Assembly: GCA_001871015.1 (NCBI GenBank)
Contig: MNUO01000108.1
Location: 1 to 46,651, forward strand
Direction: 5' to 3'
From: Candidatus Desantisbacteria bacterium CG1_02_38_46
GTDB lineage: Bacteria; Desantisbacteria; UBA1551; UBA1559
DNA: 46,651 bases
Shown: piece after piece, positions 24,197 through 35,228 of the stretch
Numbering within the stretch: position 1 is the stretch's first letter
How the letters are laid out: every line of letters starts with the position of its first letter
Program-made: the position numbers and the translations under genes
The notes under the pieces: model-generated
What the model was told of the DNA's origin: nothing
Database searches by the model: none
The model's input: only the letters and a program-made list of their open reading frames with translations

Positions 24197-26209
24197 ATGG
24201 AAAAACAGCAAATGGTAAGAGTTAAGAGAGTTATATTGGCAGGAGTGCTGGTTTTTGGTTTGGCAAATCAGATTTGTGCCGAAGAATCAGCAACTTACGA
24301 ATTAGGGGAAATAGTGGTAACGGCAACGAAATTGGAGGAATGGACTAAGAATATTCCTGCAACTGTGAATGTAATTACTGCCGAGGAAATTGAGAAATCT
24401 CAGGCAAAAAGTATGACAGAAGTTTTGGAGGATGTTGCAGGAGTAAGTCTTTCTGCGTCAGACGCGAGTGGAAGGAATCCTGTGCTGACTCTGCGAGGTG
24501 TGTATGATTACAATTCCAGTCATGTGCTTGTGCTTGTGGATGGGGTACCGATTAATTCACCGGATACAGGAAAGCCCTATCTGAATGCAATTCCTTTAAA
24601 CAATATTGAAAAAATAGAAATTGTAAAAGGCGGCAATTCTGCGGTATGGGGCGGCTATGCAATGGGAGGCGTGGTAAATATTATTACTAAGAAAGGAAAG
24701 AGAACTGGTGCAAAAGCTTCTGTTAGTTTAGGGGAATGGAAAACAAATATTATGAATGTTTCAGGTGAAGCGGTTTTACCATGGGATATTGCTTTTAGTT
24801 TGAACGCGGGCTCAAAAACAAGTGACGGCTACAGACAATATTCCAATTATGATATGCAGAATTTCGGAGGTTCTCTTTCCAAAAATGATGAAAAACTGGG
24901 ATATAAGGCATCTTTGAGTTTTGGGTATTATAATGAGAGTTGTAAATATCCAGGAACTTTAACTGAGACGCAATGGGAGAACGGCCAGTATCAAGTCGGT
25001 GACCCAAATTACTGGTGCAGTGATGGCAGGCAGAATAATGCTTATCTAAGATTGGGATTTGAAAAACACTTGCCATTCAATCTTTGCGCAAAAGCGGATA
25101 TAAATTACCTGAAGAAGGGTTATACATTTTATTACCGCAAAAAAAATACACCAAATGTAGAAAAAGCAGATATAAATGATGTCTCTGTTCCTGGGGGAGG
25201 AGTGCAACTCAGCGGAGAAGTTTTAAAAAATGCATTTACCCTCGGATGGGAGATGAAAACAGGATATGTAGATAGCAGGAATCATCCTGCTAATTCTGCA
25301 ACACTGGAAATTAATAAAAGCACAATAAAAGACAAGTACAAGTATACAACTCTTAATTATAGTGCTGTTTATCTTCAGGATATGTGGAAGATTTTTGATT
25401 GGCTGAACATAAATATGGGGATAAGATATGATGCGCTTGCTCATAAAATTGAGGATAGAAAAGCAGGTAAAGAATATCTTCCAAAAACAGATGCATGGAG
25501 TCCGAATTTCGGCGTAATGTTCAGGCCAATTGCCCATGTTGGATTGTTTGCATCAATAAGCCAGGCATTCAGACTGCCAACAGAATCTCAGTTTTGCCAA
25601 ACACCAGAGTTAAGACCTGAAAAAGGCATTAATTATGAGGTTGGAACAAAAATTTCAACTCAAAGAGCTTCTGTTGATATAAGTGTCTATCAGATGGATG
25701 TGACTGACAAAATTGCATACGATACAGACCCTGCCGGTTGGAAGTATCGCAACATTGGTGCGGTCAAACATCAGGGTGTGGAACTTAGCAGCAGGGTGAA
25801 AATTTTTGAAGGTTTAAGTGCCAGGATTTCAGGGGATATGATAAAAACCGAGATTATCAGTGACCCCAAGAATCCGGAGACAATAGGGAAAAATTTTAAT
25901 CAGGTTCCACTTTGGAAGGTTTCTCTGGGATTGGAGTATGCAAGCAGGGAACCGGGTTTTGTAGCAAAAATAGATATGCGCAAGGTTGGAGAATGGTATA
26001 TGGACACAAAAAATGAAGTGACATACCCGGGTTATTTTGTTACAGATGTGAAACTTTCCTGGAAGAAGAACGGTCTGGGTTATTTTATCTCCTGCAACAA
26101 TGTGCTTGATGAAAAATATTGCCGCAAGGCGGATATCTCAGGAACAACAAAGCGTTATTCTCCTGCTCTTCCAAGAACATTTTCTGCAGGGATGAGCATA
26201 GAACTTTAA
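24197..26209 (+). CDS. TonB-dependent outer-membrane receptor (BtuB-like)
   Basis: Outer-membrane gated transporter of 670 residues. A signal peptide (RVILAGVLVFGLANQICAEE) is followed by a TonB-box-like EIVVTATK. The plug domain spans about residues 45-155 (IPATVNVITAEEIEKSQAKSMTEVLEDVAGV and IEKIEIVKGGNSAVWGGYAMGGVVNIITKK). The rest is a 22-strand-type barrel. The C-terminal residue is leucine rather than the common phenylalanine. GGAGG precedes the ATG. It leads an operon of binding protein, permease, ATPase and chelatase genes, so the substrate is probably a corrinoid or a chelated cobalt/nickel complex. Confidence 0.93.
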   Translation: MEKQQMVRVKRVILAGVLVFGLANQICAEESATYELGEIVVTATKLEEWTKNIPATVNVITAEEIEKSQAKSMTEVLEDVAGVSLSASDASGRNPVLTLRGVYDYNSSHVLVLVDGVPINSPDTGKPYLNAIPLNNIEKIEIVKGGNSAVWGGYAMGGVVNIITKKGKRTGAKASVSLGEWKTNIMNVSGEAVLPWDIAFSLNAGSKTSDGYRQYSNYDMQNFGGSLSKNDEKLGYKASLSFGYYNESCKYPGTLTETQWENGQYQVGDPNYWCSDGRQNNAYLRLGFEKHLPFNLCAKADINYLKKGYTFYYRKKNTPNVEKADINDVSVPGGGVQLSGEVLKNAFTLGWEMKTGYVDSRNHPANSATLEINKSTIKDKYKYTTLNYSAVYLQDMWKIFDWLNINMGIRYDALAHKIEDRKAGKEYLPKTDAWSPNFGVMFRPIAHVGLFASISQAFRLPTESQFCQTPELRPEKGINYEVGTKISTQRASVDISVYQMDVTDKIAYDTDPAGWKYRNIGAVKHQGVELSSRVKIFEGLSARISGDMIKTEIISDPKNPETIGKNFNQVPLWKVSLGLEYASREPGFVAKIDMRKVGEWYMDTKNEVTYPGYFVTDVKLSWKKNGLGYFISCNNVLDEKYCRKADISGTTKRYSPALPRTFSAGMSIEL

Positions 26210-26224
26210 AGGACAGGTATTAAA

Positions 26225-27088
26225 ATGGACAGGAAGACATGGGCAGGGATAATGCTTTTGGTTATTTCTGCCCTGTGCATCAGCATTTTTTTGTCGGGGG
26301 ATAGAAAAGGGAGTAAGCCCGTAAAAGGACCTCCTTACCAGAGGATTGTTTCTCTTTCTTCTACCACAGAGATTCTCTGTGATTTGGGAGCAGTAGATAA
26401 AATAATAGGAATTGGCGGTGTAAGCAAAAAATCTCCTTATTATGAAATTCTTAAAGATAAACCACAGATTGGAGGTGGGTTTCACAACCTCAACATAGAG
26501 AGAATTTTGGGTCTTAAACCAGATTTAGTCTTCTGCTGGAAAGCGCATGCGGATGTTCTCAAATCAAGGGATTTGAATGTGTACCCCACAGGTCCTTATG
26601 ATATAGAGGGGATAATGGAGTTAATAAAGGATGTGGGCAAATTTGTTGGTAAAGAGAAAGAAGCAGAAAAAACTATTTTTGATATGAAAACGAAAATAAA
26701 TAAGATAGAAGAAAAATTAAAAAATGCCGGTAGCCAGCCACTTGTTTATTTTGAAGCAGGAACGTTAGGCAAGTCAAGGGCTAAAGGTTCGCTCACGCAT
26801 GATTTAATTACAAGGGCAGGGGGAATAAATCTTGCAAAGGATGAACCGGTTCCATTTCCTTTATTAAGTAGTGAATGTATAATTGAGAAAAATCCGGACA
26901 TTATTATTGTTGAGGAATATGGCGCTCCTGTTGAAGAGATAAAAGCTCGCAGGGCATGGCAGAATATAAAGGCAATAAAAAACAACAGGGTTTATCAAAG
27001 TCCTGTGTATTATACCAATTACACTCCAAGGTGTCTTGAGGGGTTGGAACAATACGCTAAATGGTTTCATCCCGAGGTTTTTAAATGA
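26225..27088 (+). CDS. Periplasmic binding protein for a corrinoid or metal chelate (BtuF-like)
   Basis: Class III (helical backbone) substrate-binding protein, 287 residues. It has an N-terminal membrane anchor or signal (IMLLVISALCISIFL) without a clear lipobox. The fold signature is RIVSLSSTTEILCDLGAVDKIIGI, ILGLKPDLVF, and later ARRAWQNIKAIKNNRVY. It is preceded by GGACAGG and overlaps the permease start by four bases. By neighbourhood it hands the substrate from the TonB receptor to the permease. Ligand identity (cobalamin, other corrinoid, nickel or cobalt chelate) is not decided by sequence. Confidence 0.88.
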   Translation: MDRKTWAGIMLLVISALCISIFLSGDRKGSKPVKGPPYQRIVSLSSTTEILCDLGAVDKIIGIGGVSKKSPYYEILKDKPQIGGGFHNLNIERILGLKPDLVFCWKAHADVLKSRDLNVYPTGPYDIEGIMELIKDVGKFVGKEKEAEKTIFDMKTKINKIEEKLKNAGSQPLVYFEAGTLGKSRAKGSLTHDLITRAGGINLAKDEPVPFPLLSSECIIEKNPDIIIVEEYGAPVEEIKARRAWQNIKAIKNNRVYQSPVYYTNYTPRCLEGLEQYAKWFHPEVFK

Positions 27089-28092
27089 AACAAAAAATAA
27101 TTCTTTCTGTTTTGTGCACTGTGCTTTTTCTAACTTTGCTTTCAACCCTGACGATTGGTCCGGTGCATATTCCGATAAAAACAGTTGCAAAAATTCTCCT
27201 GTCTAAGATTTATAATATCCAAGCAACATGGCCAGAGAATTTTCAATCAATAATACTTTTTGTCCGGTTTCCACGAATACTGTTAGGTATTCTTGTTGGT
27301 TGTGCTTTAAGTGTTTCCGGCTGTGCGATGCAGGGTATGTTCAGAAATCCTATGGCAGATTCTTATGTCTGTGGCATTGCATCAGGGGGAGCGTTTGGAG
27401 CTTCTCTGGTTATTATTTCCGGGATGGGGCGGGGCTTGATTATGCCTGTTGCATTTGGTTTTTCCCTGCTCGCAATATTTATCGTCTATTATCTTGCAAA
27501 GACAGGTAGGAAGGTTCCTGTTGAAACTCTGCTTCTTTCAGGTATAGCGATTTCTCTTTTCTTTTCAGCGCTTACTTCTTTTATCCATTACATTTCCGAA
27601 GAATGGCAGTGGCGCGAGATGATTTTCTGGATTATGGGAGGTTTATGGAAGAGTGACTGGAATAGAGTTGCAAGCAGTTCCCCGATTATTATTCTGGGCA
27701 CATTGGGGTTAATGTTTTTTAGCAGGGAATTGAATATTCTTTTAATAGGCGAAGAACAGGCACAGGACTTAGGGGTTGAAGTGGAGAAAACAAGAAAAAT
27801 TATCCTTGTTTTAAGTGCACTTGTAGCTTCTTCTGCGGTTGCTGTGTCAGGTATCATTGGTTTTGTAGGATTGATTATTCCTCACACGATGAGACTTATC
27901 ATAGGTCCTGACCATCGATTTCTTCTTCCGGCATCCTGTCTTGCCGGCGGCATATTCCTTGTCTGGGTTGATACAATTTCCCGCACTCTAATTTCTCCAA
28001 GCGAACTTCCAGTTGGTATTATTACTGCGTTGTTCGGGGTTCCGTTCTTCCTGTTCTTGTTGAGAAGAAGAAAGAAGATAATTGGATTTTAA
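27085..28092 (+). CDS. FecCD-family ABC transporter permease (BtuC-like)
   Basis: Inner-membrane permease of 335 residues with about nine to ten hydrophobic segments. Family blocks include VRFPRILLGILVGCALSVSGCAMQGMFRNPMADSYVCGIASGGAFGA, AVSGIIGFVGLIIPHTMRLIIGPDHRFLLPAS and LPVGIITALFGVPFFLFLL. This family moves cobalamin, ferric siderophores and haem. It overlaps the binding-protein gene (ATGA) and is one base from the ATPase gene, consistent with one transporter. Confidence 0.94.
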   Translation: MKQKIILSVLCTVLFLTLLSTLTIGPVHIPIKTVAKILLSKIYNIQATWPENFQSIILFVRFPRILLGILVGCALSVSGCAMQGMFRNPMADSYVCGIASGGAFGASLVIISGMGRGLIMPVAFGFSLLAIFIVYYLAKTGRKVPVETLLLSGIAISLFFSALTSFIHYISEEWQWREMIFWIMGGLWKSDWNRVASSSPIIILGTLGLMFFSRELNILLIGEEQAQDLGVEVEKTRKIILVLSALVASSAVAVSGIIGFVGLIIPHTMRLIIGPDHRFLLPASCLAGGIFLVWVDTISRTLISPSELPVGIITALFGVPFFLFLLRRRKKIIGF

Positions 28093-28093
28093 G

Positions 28094-28879
28094 ATGAAAT
28101 TAAAGGTTTCCCATCTGAATTTTTCTTATGATGATGTTGAGGCGCTGGAAGATGTTTCTCTGGATGTGGAATCCACACAAATTCTGGGAATCATCGGACC
28201 GAATGGTTCCGGGAAAACAACACTTCTTAAATGCATAAACAGAAAGTTAAGACCCCGCTACGGGACAATATTGATTGACACTAAAAATATCTCTAATTTT
28301 TCGCGCAAAGAAATTGCAAGAAATATAGGTGTGGTTCCTCAGGTTTCCTCAATTTCTTTTTCATTTCTTGTATCTGACATAGTCTCAATGGGAAGATACG
28401 CGTATCTTTCAAGATTTGGCAGGGAAACAGAGAAGGACTTATCAGCAGTCAAAAGTTCATTAGAACTAACTGGAACCGCACATTTATCCAATAGGTTCAT
28501 TAATGAAATTTCAGGCGGGGAATATCAAAGAGTAATTATTGCCAGGGCATTAGCACAAGAGTCAAAAATTCTCCTTCTGGATGAACCAACATTACACCTG
28601 GATATCAATCACCAGATAGAAATCCTGGAATTAGTGCGTTCGCTTGCAAGAAAAAGAAATCTTGCAGTAATAATGGTTTTGCATGATTTAAACTTATCTG
28701 CCCGGTTTGCAGACAGGTTGCTCCTCTTGAATAAAGGCAGGGTTTACAAGGCCGGTTCTGTGGAAGAGGTGCTTCAACCAGAGAACATAGAGAAGGTTTT
28801 CCGGATAAAGGTCAAAATAATCCGTGATACTGAGACAAACATATTGAGTGTTCTCCCGGTTTCAGTAATGAAAGGATAA
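28094..28879 (+). CDS. ABC transporter ATP-binding protein (BtuD/FecE-like)
   Basis: Cytoplasmic ATPase of the FecCDE/BtuCD class. Walker A is GPNGSGKTT (about residues 33-41 from this start), the signature ISGGEYQRV, Walker B ILLLDEPTLHLD and the switch histidine in VLHDLN. The track begins at TTG 28082 inside the permease. The ATG at 28094 (MKLKVSHLNFSY) is the natural start, giving 261 residues. The gene is two bases upstream of the CobN-like gene. Confidence 0.94.
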   Translation: MKLKVSHLNFSYDDVEALEDVSLDVESTQILGIIGPNGSGKTTLLKCINRKLRPRYGTILIDTKNISNFSRKEIARNIGVVPQVSSISFSFLVSDIVSMGRYAYLSRFGRETEKDLSAVKSSLELTGTAHLSNRFINEISGGEYQRVIIARALAQESKILLLDEPTLHLDINHQIEILELVRSLARKRNLAVIMVLHDLNLSARFADRLLLLNKGRVYKAGSVEEVLQPENIEKVFRIKVKIIRDTETNILSVLPVSVMKG

Positions 28880-28881
28880 AA

Positions 28882-31800
28882 ATGAAGAAAGAGCCATGGA
28901 TTGGGTTTTATCATCCGGGATGCAACAGTGTTTTTCAGCAAAAAGCTGATTATGTAAGGTGGTACGAAAAACAGCAGCCTCATTTAAAATACTGCGCTTC
29001 AAAAAAGGTTGGGATATTTTTCTCCCGTTCCCAGTGGATAAAAAAAGATATGAGGTTAGTTAATTTATTGCTTGAAGAACTTGAGAAAAGAAAAATTTTT
29101 CCTGTTGCTGTTTTTGCTCAAGCCAGGGAATACGGTGGTCCGGGATGTCCTGGCTTGGAGCCGGGCCTGAAATTGTTGAAGGGAGTTGATTTTATAATAA
29201 ATCTGCAATCATCTTTTCTTGTTCAATCTGCCATCGGGAAAGAATCATTGCCAGGTATTCTGGAAGATATAGGTGTTCCGATTATGCAGGCAGTGCATGA
29301 AAGCTCAAGGACAGAGACGGAATGGAAAGAAAATCCTCAAGGGTTAAGTCCATCTGTCCAGATTTACTGGGTGGCACAACCGGAATTCAATGGACTGATT
29401 GAACCCATTCTTGTTTCCGCAAAGGATGAAAGCAGAAAAAGCGAAGGGGGTTTTGGCGGTCCGAGGAAGCCGGTGAAAGAAAGGATAGACTTTCTCATAG
29501 AAAGAATCTCTGGCTGGTTAACATTATCCCGAATTCCGCCTCAAGAGAGACGGGTAACCTTCCTTTTGCATAACGCTCCCTGTGCAGGGGTAGAAGCTTC
29601 TGTAGGAGGAGGGGCCGGGCTGGATACGCTGGAAAGCGTTGTAAGAATAATGAAGCAGATGAAAGAAAGAGGATATAAAATAGAAAATTGTCCGAAAGAC
29701 GGCAGGGAATTGATTGATATAATTATGCACAGAAAGGCAGTCAGCGAATTTCGCTGGACAACCATAGACGAAATTGTCCAGAAAGGAGGGGTCAGGGAGT
29801 TTATCAGCGTAGAAAAATACAATCAATGGCTGGATGAATTAAGTCCTGCAACAAGAGAAAAAATGATTTCAGGATGGGGCAATCCTCCAGGGGAAGGAAT
29901 GGTTTATCAGGGGAAAATCGTTGTTACCGGAATTAAATTTGGCAATGTGAATGTGCTTGTTGAACCAAAAAGAGGCTGTTACGGGGCAAGGTGTGACGGA
30001 AAGGTGTGCAAGATTCTCCATGACCCTGGTATTGCCCCCACACATCAGTGCCTTGCTACCTATAAATGGGCAGAGGAAAATTCTGATGTAAAAATTTCCG
30101 TAGGAACTCATGGATACATAGAATTTCTGCCGGGTAAATCAGTTGGATTGAGCAGGGAATGCTTCCCGGAAATTATTACTGGCAAAAAACCGCATTTGTA
30201 TATTTATACGGTTGCCAATCCCGCAGAGGGAATACTTGCGAAGCGGCGCGCGTCCGCCACAATTATTGACCATATGACGCCAGTGATGAAGCCATCAGGA
30301 CTTTATGATAAATTAAACGAAATGGAAGAACTCTTAAAGCAGTGGACTCAAGCAAAAAGTCTGAACCAGGAAAGCCGGGCAAAAGTTATTCTAAAAGATA
30401 TTTTTTTTCTTGCTGAGAAGTCTAATCTTATTGAAAAAGGCAAAGAGGTGCCAGTAGAAAATTTAATTGAATATTTGCACGGGAAGTTAAATCTTTTTCG
30501 GGAAACGCAGATAAATGATGGAATGCATATTTTAAGTAAAATTCCTGACAGGAAAGGTATTGCGAACATAATTGTTTCTATTCTTCGCTTTGAAGGGACG
30601 TGGCCATCCATAAGAAGGTTAATTTTAGAGACAATAGGTTATAATTACGGCACAGACCATTCAGAGCTGCTGGATAGAACTACTGGGATTGCATTTGAAC
30701 TGGTAAAAACCGGGTTGAATATAAAACTGGATAAAGAGAGCAGGGTAATATCATCACAGAAATTGAAAAAGAAAATTTCTGAATTGATGGAGGTAAAGAA
30801 TAAGGATAAGGCAAAAGAATTAATCCGGCTTATTATGTGGGCAGCAGAAGTAATTTACCCGAAGTTAAAGATGGTTAAAGGAGAAATACCGCAGCTTTTA
30901 AGGGCTTTTGATAAGGAGTATATACGGCCTGGCGCCAGTGGCCACATAACTCGCGGGAAAATAGAAGTGTTACCCACAGGTAGAAATCTGTACAGTATGG
31001 ACACTCGCGCAATCCCCACAAAAGCCGCGTGGGAAGTGGGAATTAAAATGGCACAGGGCTTGCTGGATAAATATCGCAGAGACGATGGGAAATATCCGGA
31101 GAATATCGGAATGGTTTTGTGGAGTATTGACGCTTACCTTGCTGATGGAGAACAGATTTCCAAGATTTTATATCTGATAGGTGCAAGACCCGTCTGGATG
31201 GAGTCGGGGATTGTAAAGGGGACAGAGGTTATTCCTTTGAAGGAACTTGGAAGACCGCGTCTGGATGTGACCATAAGGACAAGCGGTATTTTCAGGGATA
31301 CCTTGCCTCATATAATAGAATTACTTGACGAAGCAATCTGTAAGATAGCAAATCTTGATGAGAGTGATGAAGATAATTTTGTAAAGAAACACGGGGCTGG
31401 CTATCGGATTTTCTGCGCACGGCCAGGCGGCTATGGCAACGGCGTAAGCTTAATGATTGCAGCCAGTGCATGGGAGAATATGAAGGATTTGGGAGAAATT
31501 TATATCGAAAGGGGTGGCTATGCCTACGGGAAAGGAGTTTACGGAAAGGCCTCGCATAATGAATACGCACATCGTCTGAGCAGTGTGGAGGTAGTTTTTC
31601 ACAAACTGCCTTCCGACGAATTTGACATTCTGTCCTGTTGTAGTTTTTTTGATTTTCAGGGGGGGATGTACTCGGCAGTCAAGTCTCTTTCAGGAAAAGA
31701 ACCCAGAATTTACTGGGGTGATACAAAAGACCCGCAGAGGCCAAAAATTAGAGACCTAAAGGATGAAATAGAAAAATCTGTGCGCACAAGACTTCTGAAT

Positions 31801-32250
31801 CCTGCTTGGATTGAAGGAATGAAAAGACATGGATATAAAGGAGCAGGTGATATTTCCAAAAGAATCGGGCATGTTTATGGTTGGGATGCATCTGCAGAAG
31901 TAGTGGCTGACTGGATATTTGATGACATTGCAAAAGCCTTTGTTTTGAATGATGAAAACAGGAAATTTTTTGAGGATAATAATCCCTGGGCGATGGAAGA
32001 AATTTCGCGCCGCTTACTGGAAGCAGAAAAACGCGGCATCTGGAAAGCAGACCCCGATGTTTTAAGGGAATTGAGAAACAAATACCTGGAAATCGAAGGG
32101 TGGATAGAAGAAAAAATGGGAGATGTCCAGGGAGAATTCCAGGGAGGAAACATTGATATAATAACAAAGAATGAGATTGAAGACTGGGCAAAGAAATCAA
32201 ATTTTGATTTGGAAGAGTTTTTAAAAACAGGAGGGAAGAATGCACCATAA
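28882..32250 (+). CDS. cobN: CobN-like cobalt/magnesium chelatase large subunit
   Basis: Large H-type subunit of the ATP-dependent tetrapyrrole chelatases (CobN, ChlH/BchH). The characteristic block [20 protein letters not shown] is present near residue 695, preceded by [13 protein letters not shown] and followed by [30 protein letters not shown]. The length (1122) is a little short of the 1200-1300 typical of CobN. There is no signal peptide, so it acts in the cytoplasm. The gene overlaps a ChlI-ChlD fusion by 11 bases, giving a complete three-function chelatase. Cobalt insertion into a corrin is the default expectation; the NikR context leaves nickel open. Confidence 0.9.
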   Translation: MKKEPWIGFYHPGCNSVFQQKADYVRWYEKQQPHLKYCASKKVGIFFSRSQWIKKDMRLVNLLLEELEKRKIFPVAVFAQAREYGGPGCPGLEPGLKLLKGVDFIINLQSSFLVQSAIGKESLPGILEDIGVPIMQAVHESSRTETEWKENPQGLSPSVQIYWVAQPEFNGLIEPILVSAKDESRKSEGGFGGPRKPVKERIDFLIERISGWLTLSRIPPQERRVTFLLHNAPCAGVEASVGGGAGLDTLESVVRIMKQMKERGYKIENCPKDGRELIDIIMHRKAVSEFRWTTIDEIVQKGGVREFISVEKYNQWLDELSPATREKMISGWGNPPGEGMVYQGKIVVTGIKFGNVNVLVEPKRGCYGARCDGKVCKILHDPGIAPTHQCLATYKWAEENSDVKISVGTHGYIEFLPGKSVGLSRECFPEIITGKKPHLYIYTVANPAEGILAKRRASATIIDHMTPVMKPSGLYDKLNEMEELLKQWTQAKSLNQESRAKVILKDIFFLAEKSNLIEKGKEVPVENLIEYLHGKLNLFRETQINDGMHILSKIPDRKGIANIIVSILRFEGTWPSIRRLILETIGYNYGTDHSELLDRTTGIAFELVKTGLNIKLDKESRVISSQKLKKKISELMEVKNKDKAKELIRLIMWAAEVIYPKLKMVKGEIPQLLRAFDKEYIRPGASGHITRGKIEVLPTGRNLYSMDTRAIPTKAAWEVGIKMAQGLLDKYRRDDGKYPENIGMVLWSIDAYLADGEQISKILYLIGARPVWMESGIVKGTEVIPLKELGRPRLDVTIRTSGIFRDTLPHIIELLDEAICKIANLDESDEDNFVKKHGAGYRIFCARPGGYGNGVSLMIAASAWENMKDLGEIYIERGGYAYGKGVYGKASHNEYAHRLSSVEVVFHKLPSDEFDILSCCSFFDFQGGMYSAVKSLSGKEPRIYWGDTKDPQRPKIRDLKDEIEKSVRTRLLNPAWIEGMKRHGYKGAGDISKRIGHVYGWDASAEVVADWIFDDIAKAFVLNDENRKFFEDNNPWAMEEISRRLLEAEKRGIWKADPDVLRELRNKYLEIEGWIEEKMGDVQGEFQGGNIDIITKNEIEDWAKKSNFDLEEFLKTGGKNAP

Positions 32251-34204
32251 ATATGTTGTTTATCCATTTACTGCAATTGTGGGCCAGGAAAAAATGAAAA
32301 AGGCACTTATTCTTAATGCTATAGATTGGAAAATAAGCGGAGTTTTGATTCGCGGAGAAAAGGGAACTGCAAAATCTACTGCTGTCCGGGCACTTGCGGC
32401 CCTACTTCCAGAAATAGAGGTGGTTGCTGATTGTCCTTTCAGCTGTAACCCATATGAGCTGAGAGAGATGTGTAAATCCTGTCAGGAACGTAAAAAATCA
32501 AACCAGAAAATTTCGGTTAAAAAGAGGAGAATGCTTGTTGTGGACCTGCCAATCAATGCAACTGAGGACAGGGTTATCGGAACGTTGAACATAGAAAAGG
32601 CATTGAAGGAGGGAACCAAGGCCCTGGAGTCGGGCATACTCGCAGAAGCAAACAGAGGGATATTATACATAGACGAAGTAAATCTTTTGGATGACCACAT
32701 TGCCGACGTTCTTCTGGATGCTGCTGCAATGGGAGTGAACATTATAGAGAGAGAAGGCATATCTGTTTTTCATCCGGCCAAATTCATTCTTATTGGGACT
32801 ATGAATCCCGAAGAAGGGGAATTGAGGCCGCAGCTGCTGGACAGGTTCGGATTAAGCGTCCGTGTGGAAAAAATAGAAGATAGAGAAAGAAGGGTAGAAA
32901 TAATCAAACTAAGAGAAGAATTCGATGCCGATTCATTTTCTTTTGAGAAAAGGTTTGGCAAATTCCAAGATGGAATGCAGAAGAAAATAATTAAGGCAAG
33001 AGATATTCTGCCCAAAGTCAACATCCCGGAAGACCTTTTGTCGAAAATCAGCCAGACCTGTATAGAATTTGCAGTGGACGGATTGAGGGCAGATATTATT
33101 ACTGCAAAGACAGCAAAGGCAATTGCCGCTTACGATTGTAGAGAGAAAGTAAATGAAGCTGATATTCTTGAGGCGCTTGAATTTACGCTTGAACACCGTA
33201 TGAGAAAGAATCCTTTTGAGAAACCCGAGCTAGACAGAGAGAAATTAAGGCAGACAATGGAAAAGGCAGGTCAAAAAGAGAAAAAATCCCCACCACAGAA
33301 CGATAAGCAAAAAGATTCACCTCGGCAGGATAAAGAAAAATCCCGGGAAAACCCTTCTGCAAAACCAGGAATTCCGAAAGAAGAAATTTTCAAAATAGGG
33401 GATGGTATAAAAACAGATAAAATGTTTAATGTTAAAAAAGACAGAATCTATCGCAATTCCACGGGCAGGAGCGTAAAGACACTTACGAAGTCAAAACAGG
33501 GGAAGTACGTAAGAACAAAACTGCCGAAAGGAAAAATCAGAGACATTGCAATCGATGCCACCATCCGGGCAGCTGCCGTTAATAAAAAAAACGGTGGGTT
33601 TAAGATAAACATTGAGGACATCCGTGAGAAAATAAGGGTTGGGAAAGGAGCTTCACTTGTGGTGTTTGTAGTAGATGCCAGCGGTTCTATGGGGGCAACT
33701 GAGAGAATGAAGTCAGCAAAGGGAGCTATATTTTCCTTTCTTAACAGAGCATACCAGAAAAGAGACAGAGTGGCTATGATTGTCTTCAGAAATAAAGAGG
33801 CTTATACCTTGCTCCAGCCGACAAGAAGCATGGATCTGGCAATGAAAAAACTTGAGGAGATTCCTACAGGAGGAAAAACACCTCTGCCAGCAGGCATTTT
33901 GAAAGGGATGGAAACAATTAAAAGTGAACTTATTAAGAACGATAATTTGATTCCTGTGTTGGTATTAATAACTGACGGTAAAGGAAATGTGCCAATAGAA
34001 GAAAATGTTTTTAATGAACTTAAATATTGTGCCGATGAAATTAAGAAACGGAATCTGCGGACAATTGTAATAGATACAGAGTCCGGTTCTCTTAGATTCG
34101 GTCTCGCAAAAGAATTTGCAGAAGATTCAAAGGCAAAATATTATCATTTAAATGAAATAGAACCAGGGAAGATCGCGTCAATTGTTAGTTCAGAGGTGCG
34201 TTAG
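32240..34204 (+). CDS. Fused ChlI/ChlD-type chelatase motor and VWA subunit
   Basis: One 654-residue protein combines the two small chelatase subunits. Residues 1-345 are an AAA+ ATPase: [18 protein letters not shown], Walker [10 protein letters not shown], Walker [14 protein letters not shown], and the arginine-finger region [11 protein letters not shown] charged, proline-rich linker (about 340-400) follows. A VWA domain carries the MIDAS motif DASGSM near residue 480 with [10 protein letters not shown]. In organisms lacking CobS/CobT, such ChlID proteins are thought to drive CobN. It starts inside cobN and ends the 10-kb operon. Confidence 0.93.
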   Translation: MHHKYVVYPFTAIVGQEKMKKALILNAIDWKISGVLIRGEKGTAKSTAVRALAALLPEIEVVADCPFSCNPYELREMCKSCQERKKSNQKISVKKRRMLVVDLPINATEDRVIGTLNIEKALKEGTKALESGILAEANRGILYIDEVNLLDDHIADVLLDAAAMGVNIIEREGISVFHPAKFILIGTMNPEEGELRPQLLDRFGLSVRVEKIEDRERRVEIIKLREEFDADSFSFEKRFGKFQDGMQKKIIKARDILPKVNIPEDLLSKISQTCIEFAVDGLRADIITAKTAKAIAAYDCREKVNEADILEALEFTLEHRMRKNPFEKPELDREKLRQTMEKAGQKEKKSPPQNDKQKDSPRQDKEKSRENPSAKPGIPKEEIFKIGDGIKTDKMFNVKKDRIYRNSTGRSVKTLTKSKQGKYVRTKLPKGKIRDIAIDATIRAAAVNKKNGGFKINIEDIREKIRVGKGASLVVFVVDASGSMGATERMKSAKGAIFSFLNRAYQKRDRVAMIVFRNKEAYTLLQPTRSMDLAMKKLEEIPTGGKTPLPAGILKGMETIKSELIKNDNLIPVLVLITDGKGNVPIEENVFNELKYCADEIKKRNLRTIVIDTESGSLRFGLAKEFAEDSKAKYYHLNEIEPGKIASIVSSEVR

Positions 34205-34544
34205 AGATATCACTTTCAATCATTCTATTTTGCAAAAATCAAATTTGGCTAACAGAGAAACTGCTGCAAACACGAAGTTGCAAGTGGCACTATAAATGGG
34301 GGCAGATCAGGACTGGCCAGCAACAATCCTCATGGTGATTATATAATAGCAGGTTTGTCATAAATGTCAAGTTCTCCAAGGATTTTTCTCCCAGAGGCTT
34401 TTTTTCTTTCCCAGGGAGGCATCTATATCGCGGGCAGGTATTTGTCCTTAACCAAGCCAGAAAAACGCCTCTATGGGCATTCATTGAGGGCTACTAGTTA
34501 ACTGTAAAAGTTTTCGGGTAACTTTTATAATTCAATGCGAATAC
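34205..34544. other. Intergenic region with inverted repeats after the chelatase operon
   Basis: No gene is supported. At about 34391-34476 the arms CCCAGAGGC and GCCTCT-A-TGGG pair around an 60-base interior, another large palindromic element. At 34506-34526 AAAAGTT and AACTTTT form a 7-bp hairpin with little T tract. The minus ORF 34290-34484 lies across the palindrome and has no recognisable homology. Confidence 0.6.
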
Positions 34545-34572
34545 TTGACTTTTTGTAAGAATTCGCTATAAT
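34545..34572 (+). promoter_or_regulatory. Sigma-70-type promoter upstream of the group II intron
   Basis: TTGACT, a 16-base spacer, TATAAT. It points toward the palindromic element at 34579-34654 and, before intron insertion, toward the DUF5678 gene now at 36641. Confidence 0.7.
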
Positions 34573-34578
34573 TATACA

Positions 34579-34654
34579 TTGTAGGGGGGGAGGGAACGAA
34601 AAAAAGCGTCCCTTTGTATTTTTCTCCCATCAGAAGGAAAATCGTCCCCCTACA
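34579..34654 (+). repeat. Large palindromic element directly after a promoter
   Basis: TGTAGGGGG and CCCCCTACA are 9-bp outer arms. Inside is a hairpin GGGA-ACG/CGT-CCC and a weaker TTTTC/GAAAA pairing, again a three-stem plan. It begins about 7 bases past the -10 box and so would form the 5' end of a transcript. It could be a small RNA or simply another repeat family. Confidence 0.65.
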
Positions 34655-35228
34655 TATTATATTCTATTTTCTCTAATTGTAAAGATCTTTTTCAAAAAAC
34701 TCACAACATAATGCGTGCCAAGAAGTTCTTTGATTTCTAATTGACTGAAAGGTGTCAATCATCGTAATTGTCTGTTAGCGATGTAGTCTGAGATGCAATA
34801 TGTGGAGAAATCTGCAGTGTTGTAGCTATTTGACAAATTCCGCTTTAGGCGGGAGAGGCAAACAAGCAGACCGTAACAAAAGTGAACCTATATGTAGCCT
34901 CGTTAGGAGTAAATGGGAAAGGCGAGCCTGTGTTATGTGGGCGAAGCCAGTAATCTATCCCAAGAGACAGATAAAAGCAGGATAGATTTTCTCCGGGGTA
35001 ACAGGGACGGTATGCTTGGAAAGAACTCAAGGGAAACTTGGGAGAGCCTACCCTATCACTCGTAAGGAGTAAAACTTTTGCCTATAACCGAAAGGGAAGT
35101 GGCAATAAGGGTAGGGAGGTAGTCGGAGGAGTTCATAGTAGCGAAGAGAATAGGGACAACAAAACCCTATATGAGCGAAGGAACTCTGCTTTAACTAATG
35201 TTTTCAAAGAAAGGATGGATTTAGTAGA

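Noticed and set aside
34290-34484. Minus-strand ORF of 64 residues
   Set aside because: It runs through a palindromic element and has no recognisable domain or ribosome-binding site.
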